Of a stretch of DNA of 54,643 nucleotides, positions 7,445-16,222 are shown one piece after another. Source of the stretch: Gemmatimonadota bacterium (GTDB lineage: Bacteria > Gemmatimonadota > Gemmatimonadetes > Longimicrobiales > Gaopeijiaceae); contig JAJDUP010000059.1 in NCBI GenBank assembly GCA_022826565.1, positions 1 through 54,643 of the forward strand, written 5' to 3'. The notes under the pieces were generated by a model. The model was not told the DNA's origin. It saw only the letters and a list, made by a program, of their open reading frames with translations, and made no database searches. How positions within the stretch are numbered: position 1 is the stretch's first letter; each line of letters opens with the position of its first letter. The translations under genes and the position numbers were made by a program.

Positions 7445-9220
7445 CTAGTCCCACCCCACCTGCCCCGCCCGCCCCACGGCGTCCACCCGGATCGCCAGGA
7501 CATCGATGTCGTGATACTGCTGGTGGCGTATCGACGACGCGTAATGGCGCAGCAGCCGCAGCGGGGTCTCCGACTCGACGGGCACGCTGGCGGCCGCCTC
7601 GCTGAGCATCGCCAGCTGGTCCTCGACGTTGGTCGCGTCCGTCGTGGCGATGAACTCCAGATCGGCGGCCTTCCCGTCGCTGCGCGCGATCAGCAGTAGC
7701 TCCCGCTCCTGGTCCGACGTCTTTTCCGCCTCGCCGCGCGTCAGGATCTGCATCGTTTCCTCGCCCACCGCGCGCAGCCGTGTTTCCATTTCTTCGCCCC
7801 AGCGCTTGCGGGCGGCGAACTTCGCCAGGAAGGCGTCGACCTCCGGCCAGGTCGCGGTGGTCAGGCGCGTCTTCAGGCGTGATCGGCCCCCGCCCCCGAC
7901 TTCCCCGAGCACGGTCAGCAGGATCACGGTGAGGCCGCCGACGGTCATCCCGTTGCCGAGCAACTCGCCCCACGCGCCCTGCATGTACTCCGGGTAGATC
8001 CAGTCGAACTGGAAGGCGACGCCGAGCCAGAAGGCGACGCCGACCACGAGACCCTTGCGGTAATCCAGCCCTTCCGAGAGGAGGATCTTCATCCCGAACA
8101 CGAAGATCAGGGCGACGATGATCACATAGTACGCCGCCACCACAGGCCCCGGTATCGAAACGATCAGCGTGACGAACTTGGGAAGGAAGGCGAGGACGAC
8201 GAAGACGGCGCCGACGCAGATGCCGATGCGACGCGCGGCGACCCCGGTCAACTCGGCGACCGCGATGCTCATGCCGTAGGTCGTGTTCGGAACGGTGCCG
8301 GCCAGGCCGGAGAGGAGATTGCCCACGCCGTCGGCGCCGATCGCCCCCTGAATCGAGCGGAAGTCGATCGCGCGAGACCTGCGCCATGAGACGCGCTGAA
8401 TCGCGATGGCGTCCCCGAGCGTGTCCATCGCGCCCACGAGCGTCACCATGATGAAAGAGGGCAGCAGGGCCCAGAACTCGGGCCGGAAGCTGAGGTCGAC
8501 TCCGGGATACGCCAGATCCGGCAGGCCGATCCAGGCGGCCTCGGCGACGGTGGACATGTCGAAGATGCCGAAGCCCAGGCCGGCGACGACGCATCCGGCC
8601 ACGATGCCGATGGCGGGCGCCCACAGCCGGAGCACACCCGAAAAGCGAAGCGGGATGAGGAGGGTGACGAGAAGCGTTACGCCCGCGGTAACCGGGCCTG
8701 CCAGCGGGGACGCGTCCGCGGGCACCTCGGCCAGCTTCCGCAGGATCAGCGGAGTAAGCGTCATCGGAATGAGGATCAGCACGGTGCCCGCCACCGTCGG
8801 CGTAAACACCTTGCGCAGGAGCGCCATGCGGGCCGCCAGGACGAACTGGATCAGTGCGGAGGCGATGATCAGGGTGGCGAGCATGCCAGGCCCGCCCTGC
8901 TCGATGGCGGTCACGCTCACGGCGAGAAACGCGCTCGTGCTTCCCATGACGAGGATGTAGCCCGCCCCGATGCGCCCCAGCTTGCGGGCCTGAATCGCCG
9001 TGGTCAGGCCACTGATCACGAGCGCCGCGCACACCGCCCACGAAAGGTATGCGTCACTGCCGCCCGCGAGGGTGATCATGATCATCGGGGTCAGCACGAT
9101 GCTCGCGATGCAGAGCATGGCGTACTGCACCCCGAGCCCGACCGTTATCGGGAGCGGCGGCCGGTCGTCGGGCTCGTAGCGGACGTCCTGGCGGGCCGCG
9201 GCGGGGCCTGGGCCGCTCAT
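7445..9220 (-). CDS. NCS2 nucleobase:cation symporter with a C-terminal cytosolic domain
   Basis: 591 residues. Residues about 25-445 are a multi-pass NCS2 (uracil/xanthine permease) core, with the family motif region SFIMVTLVGAMDTLGDAIAI and GLAGTVPNTTYGMS supplying the substrate-binding half-helix. Residues about 457-580 form a soluble extension (RAVGEETMQIL, LRLLRHYASSIRHQQYHDID) that resembles the GHKL/anti-sigma ATPase fold; I see no clear N-box Asn, so ATP binding is unproven. Ordinary NCS2 proteins end near residue 450. The ATG overlaps the stop of the upstream decarboxylase gene (ATGA), so it is the last gene of a coupled four-gene operon. Confidence 0.85.
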   Translation of the reverse strand: MSGPGPAAARQDVRYEPDDRPPLPITVGLGVQYAMLCIASIVLTPMIMITLAGGSDAYLSWAVCAALVISGLTTAIQARKLGRIGAGYILVMGSTSAFLAVSVTAIEQGGPGMLATLIIASALIQFVLAARMALLRKVFTPTVAGTVLILIPMTLTPLILRKLAEVPADASPLAGPVTAGVTLLVTLLIPLRFSGVLRLWAPAIGIVAGCVVAGLGFGIFDMSTVAEAAWIGLPDLAYPGVDLSFRPEFWALLPSFIMVTLVGAMDTLGDAIAIQRVSWRRSRAIDFRSIQGAIGADGVGNLLSGLAGTVPNTTYGMSIAVAELTGVAARRIGICVGAVFVVLAFLPKFVTLIVSIPGPVVAAYYVIIVALIFVFGMKILLSEGLDYRKGLVVGVAFWLGVAFQFDWIYPEYMQGAWGELLGNGMTVGGLTVILLTVLGEVGGGGRSRLKTRLTTATWPEVDAFLAKFAARKRWGEEMETRLRAVGEETMQILTRGEAEKTSDQERELLLIARSDGKAADLEFIATTDATNVEDQLAMLSEAAASVPVESETPLRLLRHYASSIRHQQYHDIDVLAIRVDAVGRAGQVGWD

Positions 9221-10740
9221 CGGCTCCGTGCTCCGGCTGCCAGCGGCGGGCGCCATAGTTCGGGGTGTGCGTCGAGCCTCGCGACGGCCTCGCGCAGCAC
9301 TTCGAGCGCCAGATCGATGGTGTCGAGGTGCGTCCGGAACGCCAGCGCCGCCATCCGCAGCATGAACTTGCCGCCGACCGTCGTGGAGGACATGAAGACG
9401 CGGCCATCGCGGTGGGTCTCCTCGACGAGCGCGTGGTTGAACGCGTTCGCGCTGCCCGACTCCGGCACCCACCTGAAGGTCACCACCGTGAGGTCCGGTT
9501 CCGGCCCCACCTCGAACCCGAGCTTGCCGATCTCGCGGTGGAAGTACTTCGCGAGCTCCAGCTTCTCGCGCAGGCACGCCCGGAACGGCTCCTCGCCGTG
9601 CAGTAGCAGCGGCAGCCAGACGCGCAGTGCGCGGAAGTGCTTGGTCAGCTCCGGGGAGACGGCGGCGGGCGAGCGGCCTCCCCCCTCGGACTCGACCGTA
9701 TCCTGCAGGTAGGCGGCGTAGTACGCGTGGGCGTCCTGGAGCGCGTCCCGGTTCCGGACGAGGACCGCGCCGGTGCCGTAGGGCAGGAACATGCTCTTGT
9801 GGGGGTCGAGGACCACCGAGTCGGCGCGTTCAAGACCGGCCAGCCGCGGGCGGAACTCGTCCAGCAGTGCGAAGAAGCCCCCGTACGCGGCGTCGACGTG
9901 GAACCACAGCCGCTCGCGTCGCGCGATGTCGGCGATTCGGTCCAGCGGGTCGATCGCGCCGGTGTCCGCGGTTCCCGCCGAGCCGAGAGCGAGCCAGGGC
10001 AGCAGCCCCTGGGCCCGGTCGGCGGCGGCGAGTTCGGAGAGCGAGTCAGGGCACATGCGGAGACCTTCGTCGACGGCGACGTCCCGGCGAACGGTCTCCC
10101 CCATGCCGGCCACGCGGATCGCCTTGTGCAGGCACTGGTGGATATGCGGGGTGGCGTACACGACGGCCCGGTCGAAGTCGCGGGCCCGGAGCCCGGCCGC
10201 CTCGCGCGCCGCGACGATCGCAGTGAGGCTCGCGATGGAGCCGCCCGAGGCAAGGTTGCCGTCGGCGGTCGGCGGGAAGCCTACGACGCGGGCCATCCAG
10301 TCAAGAATCAGGTCCTCCATCTCGACGGATCCCGGGCCCACGAAGCGGACGCCGGCGTATTCGTTCGTGACGGCGGCCAGGTAGTCGGCGAGCGACGATG
10401 CGTAGAGCCCGCCGCCCGGGATGTATGCGAGGTGCCCCGCGTGGGAGGGCAGGAGTCCGGGTCTTACGACGGATTCGTCGATCCGCTCGAGAAGTTGGCC
10501 GATGGGCTGGGGCTTGTCGCCCGCCTCGAGCTTTCGGATTTCCTCGACCGCCGACTTGTCGTGGTTGTAGGCAGGTCTTCTCCCGAGTTCGGTCAGCAGG
10601 CGCTGGGCGTAGCCGTGCGTCGCGCGCATGAGCCGATCGCGGTCGGCCTCGTCGGGGTCGAGGGAGCGTGCCCGGTCTTCCAGTGCGAGGATCCGGGCCC
10701 GTTCCCGGCTTGAGTTGGACCGCACGGCGCTGTTGGTCAC
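9217..10740 (-). CDS. PLP-dependent group II amino-acid decarboxylase
   Basis: 507 residues, the size of aromatic-amino-acid/glutamate decarboxylase relatives. Motifs: IHQCLHKAIRVAGMG with the ring-stacking His (H201), GSAGTADTGAIDP, FHVDAAYGGFFALL with the PLP-pairing Asp (D283), and DPHKSMFLPYGTG with the Schiff-base Lys (K315). The reaction is decarboxylation, or possibly decarboxylative oxidation, of an amino acid; the substrate cannot be read from sequence. It starts with GTG inside the stop of the LanC-like gene (GTGA) and its stop overlaps the permease ATG. This places a cytosolic amine-forming enzyme between an exported protein and a transporter. Confidence 0.9.
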   Translation of the reverse strand: MTNSAVRSNSSRERARILALEDRARSLDPDEADRDRLMRATHGYAQRLLTELGRRPAYNHDKSAVEEIRKLEAGDKPQPIGQLLERIDESVVRPGLLPSHAGHLAYIPGGGLYASSLADYLAAVTNEYAGVRFVGPGSVEMEDLILDWMARVVGFPPTADGNLASGGSIASLTAIVAAREAAGLRARDFDRAVVYATPHIHQCLHKAIRVAGMGETVRRDVAVDEGLRMCPDSLSELAAADRAQGLLPWLALGSAGTADTGAIDPLDRIADIARRERLWFHVDAAYGGFFALLDEFRPRLAGLERADSVVLDPHKSMFLPYGTGAVLVRNRDALQDAHAYYAAYLQDTVESEGGGRSPAAVSPELTKHFRALRVWLPLLLHGEEPFRACLREKLELAKYFHREIGKLGFEVGPEPDLTVVTFRWVPESGSANAFNHALVEETHRDGRVFMSSTTVGGKFMLRMAALAFRTHLDTIDLALEVLREAVARLDAHPELWRPPLAAGARSR

Positions 10741-12194
10741 CAGGGATCGTCCGGGAACACAACGCGCGGTCCTTCGCCCCGCTCCTCCATGGCGTCCATG
10801 TGGAGGAAGTACCTGCCGACTCCCGCCGCGCCCTGCATGTGACCCGTCTGCGCGATGAGCAGCCCGGGTTGGACACGGTGCTCCGCCTGGGTCCATTTGC
10901 GGCCGGTCCCCGCGGGCGTGTCGACCGTTGTCGCGCGGCGCACAAGGTCGTCGTTCAGCCGGTCGACGAAGGACTTGTAATCGTCGCTGCCGGTGGTGCG
11001 GTACAGGGTCAGGAAATGCTCGGCCGCGCCGACAGTGCCGCAGCACTGGCTGATGTTCTCCCAGAATCCCGGCGTGCGCTGCTCGGGGATGCCGGTGGCC
11101 ATGACGCCGCGTGCGCCGCGCGCGACCCAGTCGTGCCACTCGCCGTCGCCGGTGATCTCGCCGAGCTGGTGGAAGAGGCGGTTGGTGCCGACCGGGCCGT
11201 GGCACCACGAGAGGTAGTAGAGGTCCTCGCCGCCGGGGCGGGAGTGGAAGAGACGGTAGCCGTCCTGCAGCGTCGCCTGCGAGGTGAGATAGTTGGCGCC
11301 GGCCAGCGCCGCGTTCAGAAAGTCGCGCTCCCCGGTGGTTCGGTGCAGGGTGGCAAGGAAGTACGCGATGCCGGCGGTGCCGTGTGAGAAGTTGGGCATC
11401 TCCCGGGCGTAGCCTGGCCACATGTCCCAGCGGAGGCCGGTAGGGGTCTCGATGGCGCGGTCGAGGAGCCTTCTGCCAGCACTCTCGGCCGCTTCCAGTG
11501 CGCCTCGGTGGCTGAGGACGCGATCCAGGTAGAGGAGCGCGAGCCCGGTGCCGGCGGTGCCGCTGATGATGTCGTTGGACTCGATCGCATCGTCGCCGGA
11601 GCCCTGCGGCCATGCCACGCCCCTGCCGAGCGAGCGTGCCCGGTCCACGAGAAGCTCGGTGGCCAGCCCGGCGTGCGACCGGTGCATGTCGAGATCGGTC
11701 GCGCGCCAGGTCTCGGTCAGGACGAAGGCGATGCCAGCGAGGCCTGTGTAGAGGCCGGCGCTGGGTATATCGGAGAGGGTCGCGGCCAGGTGTGCGGCGC
11801 CTTCCACGGCGGCATCGAGGTAGCGCTGGTCGCCCGTGGCGTGGTGGAGTTCGAGGGCGAAGGGCAGGACGCCGGGGCCGTGTGTGTATAGTGTGTATCC
11901 GGTGGATGCGGGATCGGTGGGGTCGGAGGGCCAGGTGGCGCCGCGGCCCGTGCTGATGCGCGAGGCGTCGACCCAGTTCCAGGCCTCGATCGCCATCTGG
12001 AGGTAGGGGCGGTCGAGGTGGGGGCGCGAGCGGGACCGGTCGCCGTCGGCGGCCAGGGCCTGCGGACCGGGATGCGCCAGCGCGACCTGGCGGAGCAGTG
12101 CCGGGGACAGCGCGAAGGCGGCCGCCGCGCCGACCGTCCCGCGCAGGAAGGAGCGGCGCGTCGAGTGTGTATCGTGTGTATGACACCTGCACAT
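10737..12194 (-). CDS. Tat-exported lanthionine-synthetase-C-like (LanC-like) protein
   Basis: 485 residues. The N-terminus has a twin-arginine export signal (STRRSFLRG, then a hydrophobic run to about residue 40). The rest is an alpha/alpha toroid of LanC type with repeated G-x-x-G segments: THGPGVL, GLYTGLAGIAFVL, SGTAGTGLALLYL, SHGTAGIAYFL, WCHGPVGTNRL and QCCGTVGAAEHF. In LanC cyclases zinc is held by Cys, Cys and His. Here C331 matches the first ligand, and C384-C385 occupies the usual Cys-His pair, as in ProcM-type CCG enzymes. H271 fits the conserved active-site His. The ATG lies one base after the stop of the amidohydrolase gene. No precursor peptide or dehydratase gene is nearby. Confidence 0.85.
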   Translation of the reverse strand: MCRCHTHDTHSTRRSFLRGTVGAAAAFALSPALLRQVALAHPGPQALAADGDRSRSRPHLDRPYLQMAIEAWNWVDASRISTGRGATWPSDPTDPASTGYTLYTHGPGVLPFALELHHATGDQRYLDAAVEGAAHLAATLSDIPSAGLYTGLAGIAFVLTETWRATDLDMHRSHAGLATELLVDRARSLGRGVAWPQGSGDDAIESNDIISGTAGTGLALLYLDRVLSHRGALEAAESAGRRLLDRAIETPTGLRWDMWPGYAREMPNFSHGTAGIAYFLATLHRTTGERDFLNAALAGANYLTSQATLQDGYRLFHSRPGGEDLYYLSWCHGPVGTNRLFHQLGEITGDGEWHDWVARGARGVMATGIPEQRTPGFWENISQCCGTVGAAEHFLTLYRTTGSDDYKSFVDRLNDDLVRRATTVDTPAGTGRKWTQAEHRVQPGLLIAQTGHMQGAAGVGRYFLHMDAMEERGEGPRVVFPDDPW

Positions 12195-12195
12195 G

Positions 12196-15100
12196 TCAGT
12201 TGCTCTCTGCGCCGGATTCCTCGCCCACGCCCGGGAGATCCCTCGGCTCGTCGTCCCACCACCACATCGGCCCGACCTCGCGGTCGCCCGGGTACTGCTC
12301 GGCGAGTGTTTCCGCGTCGAAGAGGCGGCCGTTCATCATGACCATGTGAATCCGGTTCGTGTTGCGGATGTCGTCGAGCGGGTTCGCGTCCAGCACCACC
12401 AGGTCGGCCACCTTCCCGGCTTCGATCGTGCCCAGATCCTCGTCGAGCCCGATCGCCTCGGCACCGAGGATCGTGGCCATCCGCAGCGCGTCGAGTTCGC
12501 CGATGCCGCCCGCTGCCATCGCCCACAGCTCCCAGTGATACCCCAGCCCCTGGAGCTGACCGTGGCTGCCGACGCCCGCGCGGCCGCCCGCCTCCACCAG
12601 GTCCTTCACGAAGACCGCGTGGTCGGCGAAGACGTGCTCCTCGTCGCGGAACCACTGGGCACGGCGCTGCGTCTCCGAGTCGATCACCGAGTGGGGCACG
12701 AAGCGGCGGAGCTTCTCGTCGTCGTGCGGGTTCTCGCGGCTGAAGAAATAGTTCTCGGCCCACGGTCCGCCATAGGAAACGAGCAGGGTGGGGCTGTAGG
12801 CGCGCTTGGTAGCCACGAACAATTGTACGCAATCGTCGTAGACGGGGTAGATCGGGATCGAGTGCTCCAGACCCGGGTATCCGTCGATCGTCTCGTTCAG
12901 GTTCTGGCGGAGGTTGAGCGACCCTTCGGTGGTCGGCATCAGGCCCAGCTCCCGGGCCGCCATGATGATCCACTGGCGCTGCTGGCGATTACCCGCCACG
13001 TACATCTTGATCGTCTTCGTGTCGAAGTAGTTCGCGTACTTGGACATGATGTCGCGCGCCTCGTCCTCGGAGTCGATCATGTGCTGCCAGAAGACGCCGG
13101 GGCCGGTCGAGTAGACGCGCGGGCCCACCAGGTCGCCGGTGCGGACGAGGTCGGCGTAGCTGAGCACGTCGGTGGTTCCGGTCTGCGGGTCGCGCGTGGT
13201 GGTGACGCCGTAGGCGAGGTTCGCGAGGTAGGGCCAGACGTCGGAGCGATGCAGGTCGCGCGCGGGGCGCATGTGGGCGTGCGTGTCGACGAAGCCGGGC
13301 ACGATGGTCTTGCCGGAGACGTCGACGACGTGGGCGTCGGCGGGGACGTCCAGGGAGCCTGAAGGCCCCACCGCGGCGATGCGGTTGTCGCGCACCAGGA
13401 TGTCGGCCCGCTCGATCGTCCCCGCGTCGGCGACGGTCACGACGCGCGCGCCGGTCAGCAGCGCGGTCCCGCTGGGAATATCACGCTCGGCCTGAATGTC
13501 GATCCAAACCTCGACGGGCGTGTAGCCCTCGTCGTCCTCGTCGGCGTCTTCGCCCTCTTCTCCCTCCTCCTCTTCCTCGGCCTCCTCGGCTTCCCGGGCC
13601 TCCTCGAACGCCTCCGCCGCGTCCAGGTCGTAGGTGAAGAACGCGCGGCCCAGCGACCAGTGCACGGCGCGCCCGCTCGCGGCCCATGCGGGGAACTCGC
13701 CGCCCATGTCGGTGAGGCGGCGGGCCGGCATGGCCGCGCGGTCCGGATTGCCGACGTTGATGAGCGGGGCCTCGCCGCCGACCAGCGGCACGGTGGCCGT
13801 GTAGATCTGCCCCTCGATCAGCGCCATGACCTGGTCGCCCCGAGGGGCCATCCGGAGCACGGACGGGGTGAGCGCGTTCTGGGAACCCGGGGGCGTGGCG
13901 CCGCGGATGCGCACGTGCTCGCGCTCGTCGGTGCCGTCCCAGCGGATCGAGACGAGCATGTCCTGGCCGCTCTGGAAGTGGATGCGGTCGGCCGAGCCGG
14001 CGCCCCCGCCGCCCGGGCCCGCGGCGAAGTGGGGACCGCGGCGCCCGTCCACCGGCCCGATCAGCGTGGCTGCGCCCGGCCCGTCGCCGCCGGCCACCCA
14101 GACGATCTCGCCGGGCTGCGGCGCGCCGGAACCGAATCCGCCCGCCGACTCCTGGAAGTCGCGCGCGTAGCTGCGGAGCGCCACGATGCGGTCGCCCGCG
14201 GGGGACCAGGCGGGTGTGATGTAGACGGCACCGCGCTCGGTCAGCCGCACCGGGGCGCCCTCGCCGTCCGCGCGGACCTTGTGGAGGTGGCCGGCCTCGC
14301 CGTCCCAGGTGGCGTAGGCGATCCAGGCGCCGTCGGACGACCACGCGGGGTAGTGCTCGGAGTGGTCGTCGGTGGTGAGGCGGCGGGGGTCGGTGCCGTC
14401 GGAGCCGGCGACCCAGAGGCGGTCGAGCGCCGTGAACGCGATCTGCGAGCCGTCGGGCGAGGGTACGGCGTCGCGGATCTGCCGCACGGTGAAGGTGGGC
14501 GTGTCCTCGATGGGGTAGTCGAACTCGACGAGGGGGGCGAGGTCGAGGTCGTACCGGACGCGGAAGGGGATCTCCTCGGCGCCGGCGTTCTCGACGTCGA
14601 GCTTCCAGATCCTGCCGCCGTAGCTGGCCACCAGGTGGCGCGAATCCGGGGTGAAGGACATGCCGGGCAGGACGTCGAGGGTGCCGCGCGACTCCTGGTC
14701 GTCGTGCTGGACGGGGAACGCCAGCCAGCGCTCGGCGCCCGACTCGAGGTCGCGGATGATCAGCCCCGTGCGGGCGTCGTGCCGGGTGCCGTAGACGAGC
14801 CAGCGGCCATCGGGCGAGGGGGTGGGGCGGATGCCCGAACCGTACCGCGAGGTGCGCGTATAGGTCTCGCCTGTCTCGCGATCGTAGACGGCGAGCTGGT
14901 ACTGCGGGAACTGCGCGTTGTAGGTCCAGTCCCCCGTCCGGCGCGCGTGCCAGATGTAGCGGCCGGTGGGGTCGAACGCCGCCCCGAGCGTCTTCAGATT
15001 GTCGGGCTCGCTGATGAGCTGCACACCGGAGCCGCCGTCGACGTGGTGGAGCCACAGCTTGGGCAGGCCGCCGCCGCGAAATCCGCCCTTGGACGAGACG

Positions 15101-15528
15101 ACGTACTCGCCGTCGGGCGCCCAGTCCGGCGACTCGGTGCGGTTCGCCCCGCCGGTCGTGACCTGCGTGGTGTCGGAGCCGTCCAGCGACATGATCCACA
15201 CATTCTGCCCCCCGCTCCGGTCCGACGTGAACACGACCCGCGTGCCGTCCGGCGAAAAGCGCGGCTGGGCATCGAACGCCATCCCCGACGTCAGCTGGGT
15301 CGCGTCACCCCCCGTGATGGGCACCGTGAAGAGGTCGCCGAGATGGTCGAAGACGATCGTCTGTCCGTCGGGGCTCACGTCCAGCGAGATCCAGGAACCG
15401 ACGGTCATGTCGATCGCCAGAGTGCGGTCGGGTTGGAGGGGAAGGTCGGCGTCCCCGTTGCCGTCGGACTCCTGGGCGAGGATCCCGGCCGGGGAGAGGG
15501 CCGCGGCGGCGAAGAGGAGGGTCCGCAT
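12196..15528 (-). CDS. secreted PD40 beta-propeller/amidohydrolase (M38-like) fusion
   Basis: 1110 residues with a signal peptide (MRTLLFAAAALSPAGILAQ). Residues about 45-640 contain TolB/PD40 propeller blades with repeated F/W-S-P-D-G motifs (DVSPDGQTIVF, RFSPDGTRVVF, PSPDGSQIAF, WSPAGDRIV). A very acidic segment near residue 650 (EEAEEEEEGEEGEDADEDD) links to an amidohydrolase domain: VPGFVDTHAHMRP (H750, H752), GVTTTRDPQTG, GVGSHGQLQGLG and the closing LVVLDANPLDDIRN. Related proteins hydrolyse peptide or amide bonds outside the cytosol; the substrate is unknown. The ATG at 15528 was chosen because it opens the signal peptide. First gene of the four-gene operon. Confidence 0.9.
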   Translation of the reverse strand: MRTLLFAAAALSPAGILAQESDGNGDADLPLQPDRTLAIDMTVGSWISLDVSPDGQTIVFDHLGDLFTVPITGGDATQLTSGMAFDAQPRFSPDGTRVVFTSDRSGGQNVWIMSLDGSDTTQVTTGGANRTESPDWAPDGEYVVSSKGGFRGGGLPKLWLHHVDGGSGVQLISEPDNLKTLGAAFDPTGRYIWHARRTGDWTYNAQFPQYQLAVYDRETGETYTRTSRYGSGIRPTPSPDGRWLVYGTRHDARTGLIIRDLESGAERWLAFPVQHDDQESRGTLDVLPGMSFTPDSRHLVASYGGRIWKLDVENAGAEEIPFRVRYDLDLAPLVEFDYPIEDTPTFTVRQIRDAVPSPDGSQIAFTALDRLWVAGSDGTDPRRLTTDDHSEHYPAWSSDGAWIAYATWDGEAGHLHKVRADGEGAPVRLTERGAVYITPAWSPAGDRIVALRSYARDFQESAGGFGSGAPQPGEIVWVAGGDGPGAATLIGPVDGRRGPHFAAGPGGGGAGSADRIHFQSGQDMLVSIRWDGTDEREHVRIRGATPPGSQNALTPSVLRMAPRGDQVMALIEGQIYTATVPLVGGEAPLINVGNPDRAAMPARRLTDMGGEFPAWAASGRAVHWSLGRAFFTYDLDAAEAFEEAREAEEAEEEEEGEEGEDADEDDEGYTPVEVWIDIQAERDIPSGTALLTGARVVTVADAGTIERADILVRDNRIAAVGPSGSLDVPADAHVVDVSGKTIVPGFVDTHAHMRPARDLHRSDVWPYLANLAYGVTTTRDPQTGTTDVLSYADLVRTGDLVGPRVYSTGPGVFWQHMIDSEDEARDIMSKYANYFDTKTIKMYVAGNRQQRQWIIMAARELGLMPTTEGSLNLRQNLNETIDGYPGLEHSIPIYPVYDDCVQLFVATKRAYSPTLLVSYGGPWAENYFFSRENPHDDEKLRRFVPHSVIDSETQRRAQWFRDEEHVFADHAVFVKDLVEAGGRAGVGSHGQLQGLGYHWELWAMAAGGIGELDALRMATILGAEAIGLDEDLGTIEAGKVADLVVLDANPLDDIRNTNRIHMVMMNGRLFDAETLAEQYPGDREVGPMWWWDDEPRDLPGVGEESGAESN

Positions 15529-15694
15529 GGTCGTCCTGCTTCCTGGTTTCACGTGGCTTCGTCGGACTCGCGGGAGTCCGGCACCGGCGGGTAATATGCG
15601 CGGTAGCCTAGCCGCTCGGCTACCTTGAGACCGGAACGCACAGCGGGCGGCCACGGGAATCCGCGGCTTCTTCTCTTCGGAGGCGGCGACCACG

Positions 15695-16090
15695 ATGACG
15701 GACATCGGGCTCTATCGGCTATACGACGCGCTTTTCGTCGTCTTCCACACCGCGCTGATCGTCTTCAACATGCTCGGCTGGGCCTGGCGCCGAACCCGGC
15801 GCCTCCACCTCATCGCCATCTCCGCGACGCTGCTCTCGTGGTTCGGCCTGGGCGTCACATACGGCTGGGGCTACTGTCCGCTCACCGACTGGCACTGGCA
15901 GATCAAGCGTGCGCTCGGCGAGAACGCGCTGCCCGCGTCGTGGATCAAGTACTACCTGGACCGGATCACCGGAATGAACTGGAGCGCGACCGTGGTCGAC
16001 TGGCTGGTCGTCGGCTCGGCGCTCGGCGCCCTGGCCATGTCGGCGTGGCTGAACCTGAAGGATCGACTCCGCCGTGGCTCCGGCCGATGA
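15695..16090 (+). CDS. DUF2784 family small membrane protein
   Basis: 131 residues with four hydrophobic segments. It matches the DUF2784 layout: YDALFVVFHTALIVFNMLGW, then LLSWFGLGVTYGWGYCPLTDWHWQIKR with the conserved G-x-C-P-L-T-D-W-H-W core, and a C-terminal segment VVDWLVVGSALGALAMSAW. Function unknown; the conserved Cys-His-Trp core at the membrane surface hints at a bound cofactor or lipid but nothing is established. It is divergent from the amidohydrolase operon and separated from the S10 peptidase gene by about 130 bases. Confidence 0.85.
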   Translation: MTDIGLYRLYDALFVVFHTALIVFNMLGWAWRRTRRLHLIAISATLLSWFGLGVTYGWGYCPLTDWHWQIKRALGENALPASWIKYYLDRITGMNWSATVVDWLVVGSALGALAMSAWLNLKDRLRRGSGR

Positions 16091-16222
16091 AGGGCGCCGG
16101 AGCCCACATCCCGTGTCCGGCTCTCCGTTGGTGCCCCGGTCACCGTCTGGCGGCGCTCCGCCCCTCCTTACCAGATTATCCGCGCTCGAATCACCGCAGT
16201 TGACGCACTCAAAGGCACCTTC

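Noticed and set aside
11878..12182. Two stretches of alternating GTGTGTAT/TACACAC
   Set aside because: One lies inside the LanC-like gene (a T-x-Y-T-H segment) and the other in its first codons. They are short and do not form a convincing regulatory repeat.
13660..15594. A 644-codon frame opposite the PD40-amidohydrolase gene
   Set aside because: Antisense shadow without a start signal or recognisable domain; low-complexity Gly/Val/Asp composition.
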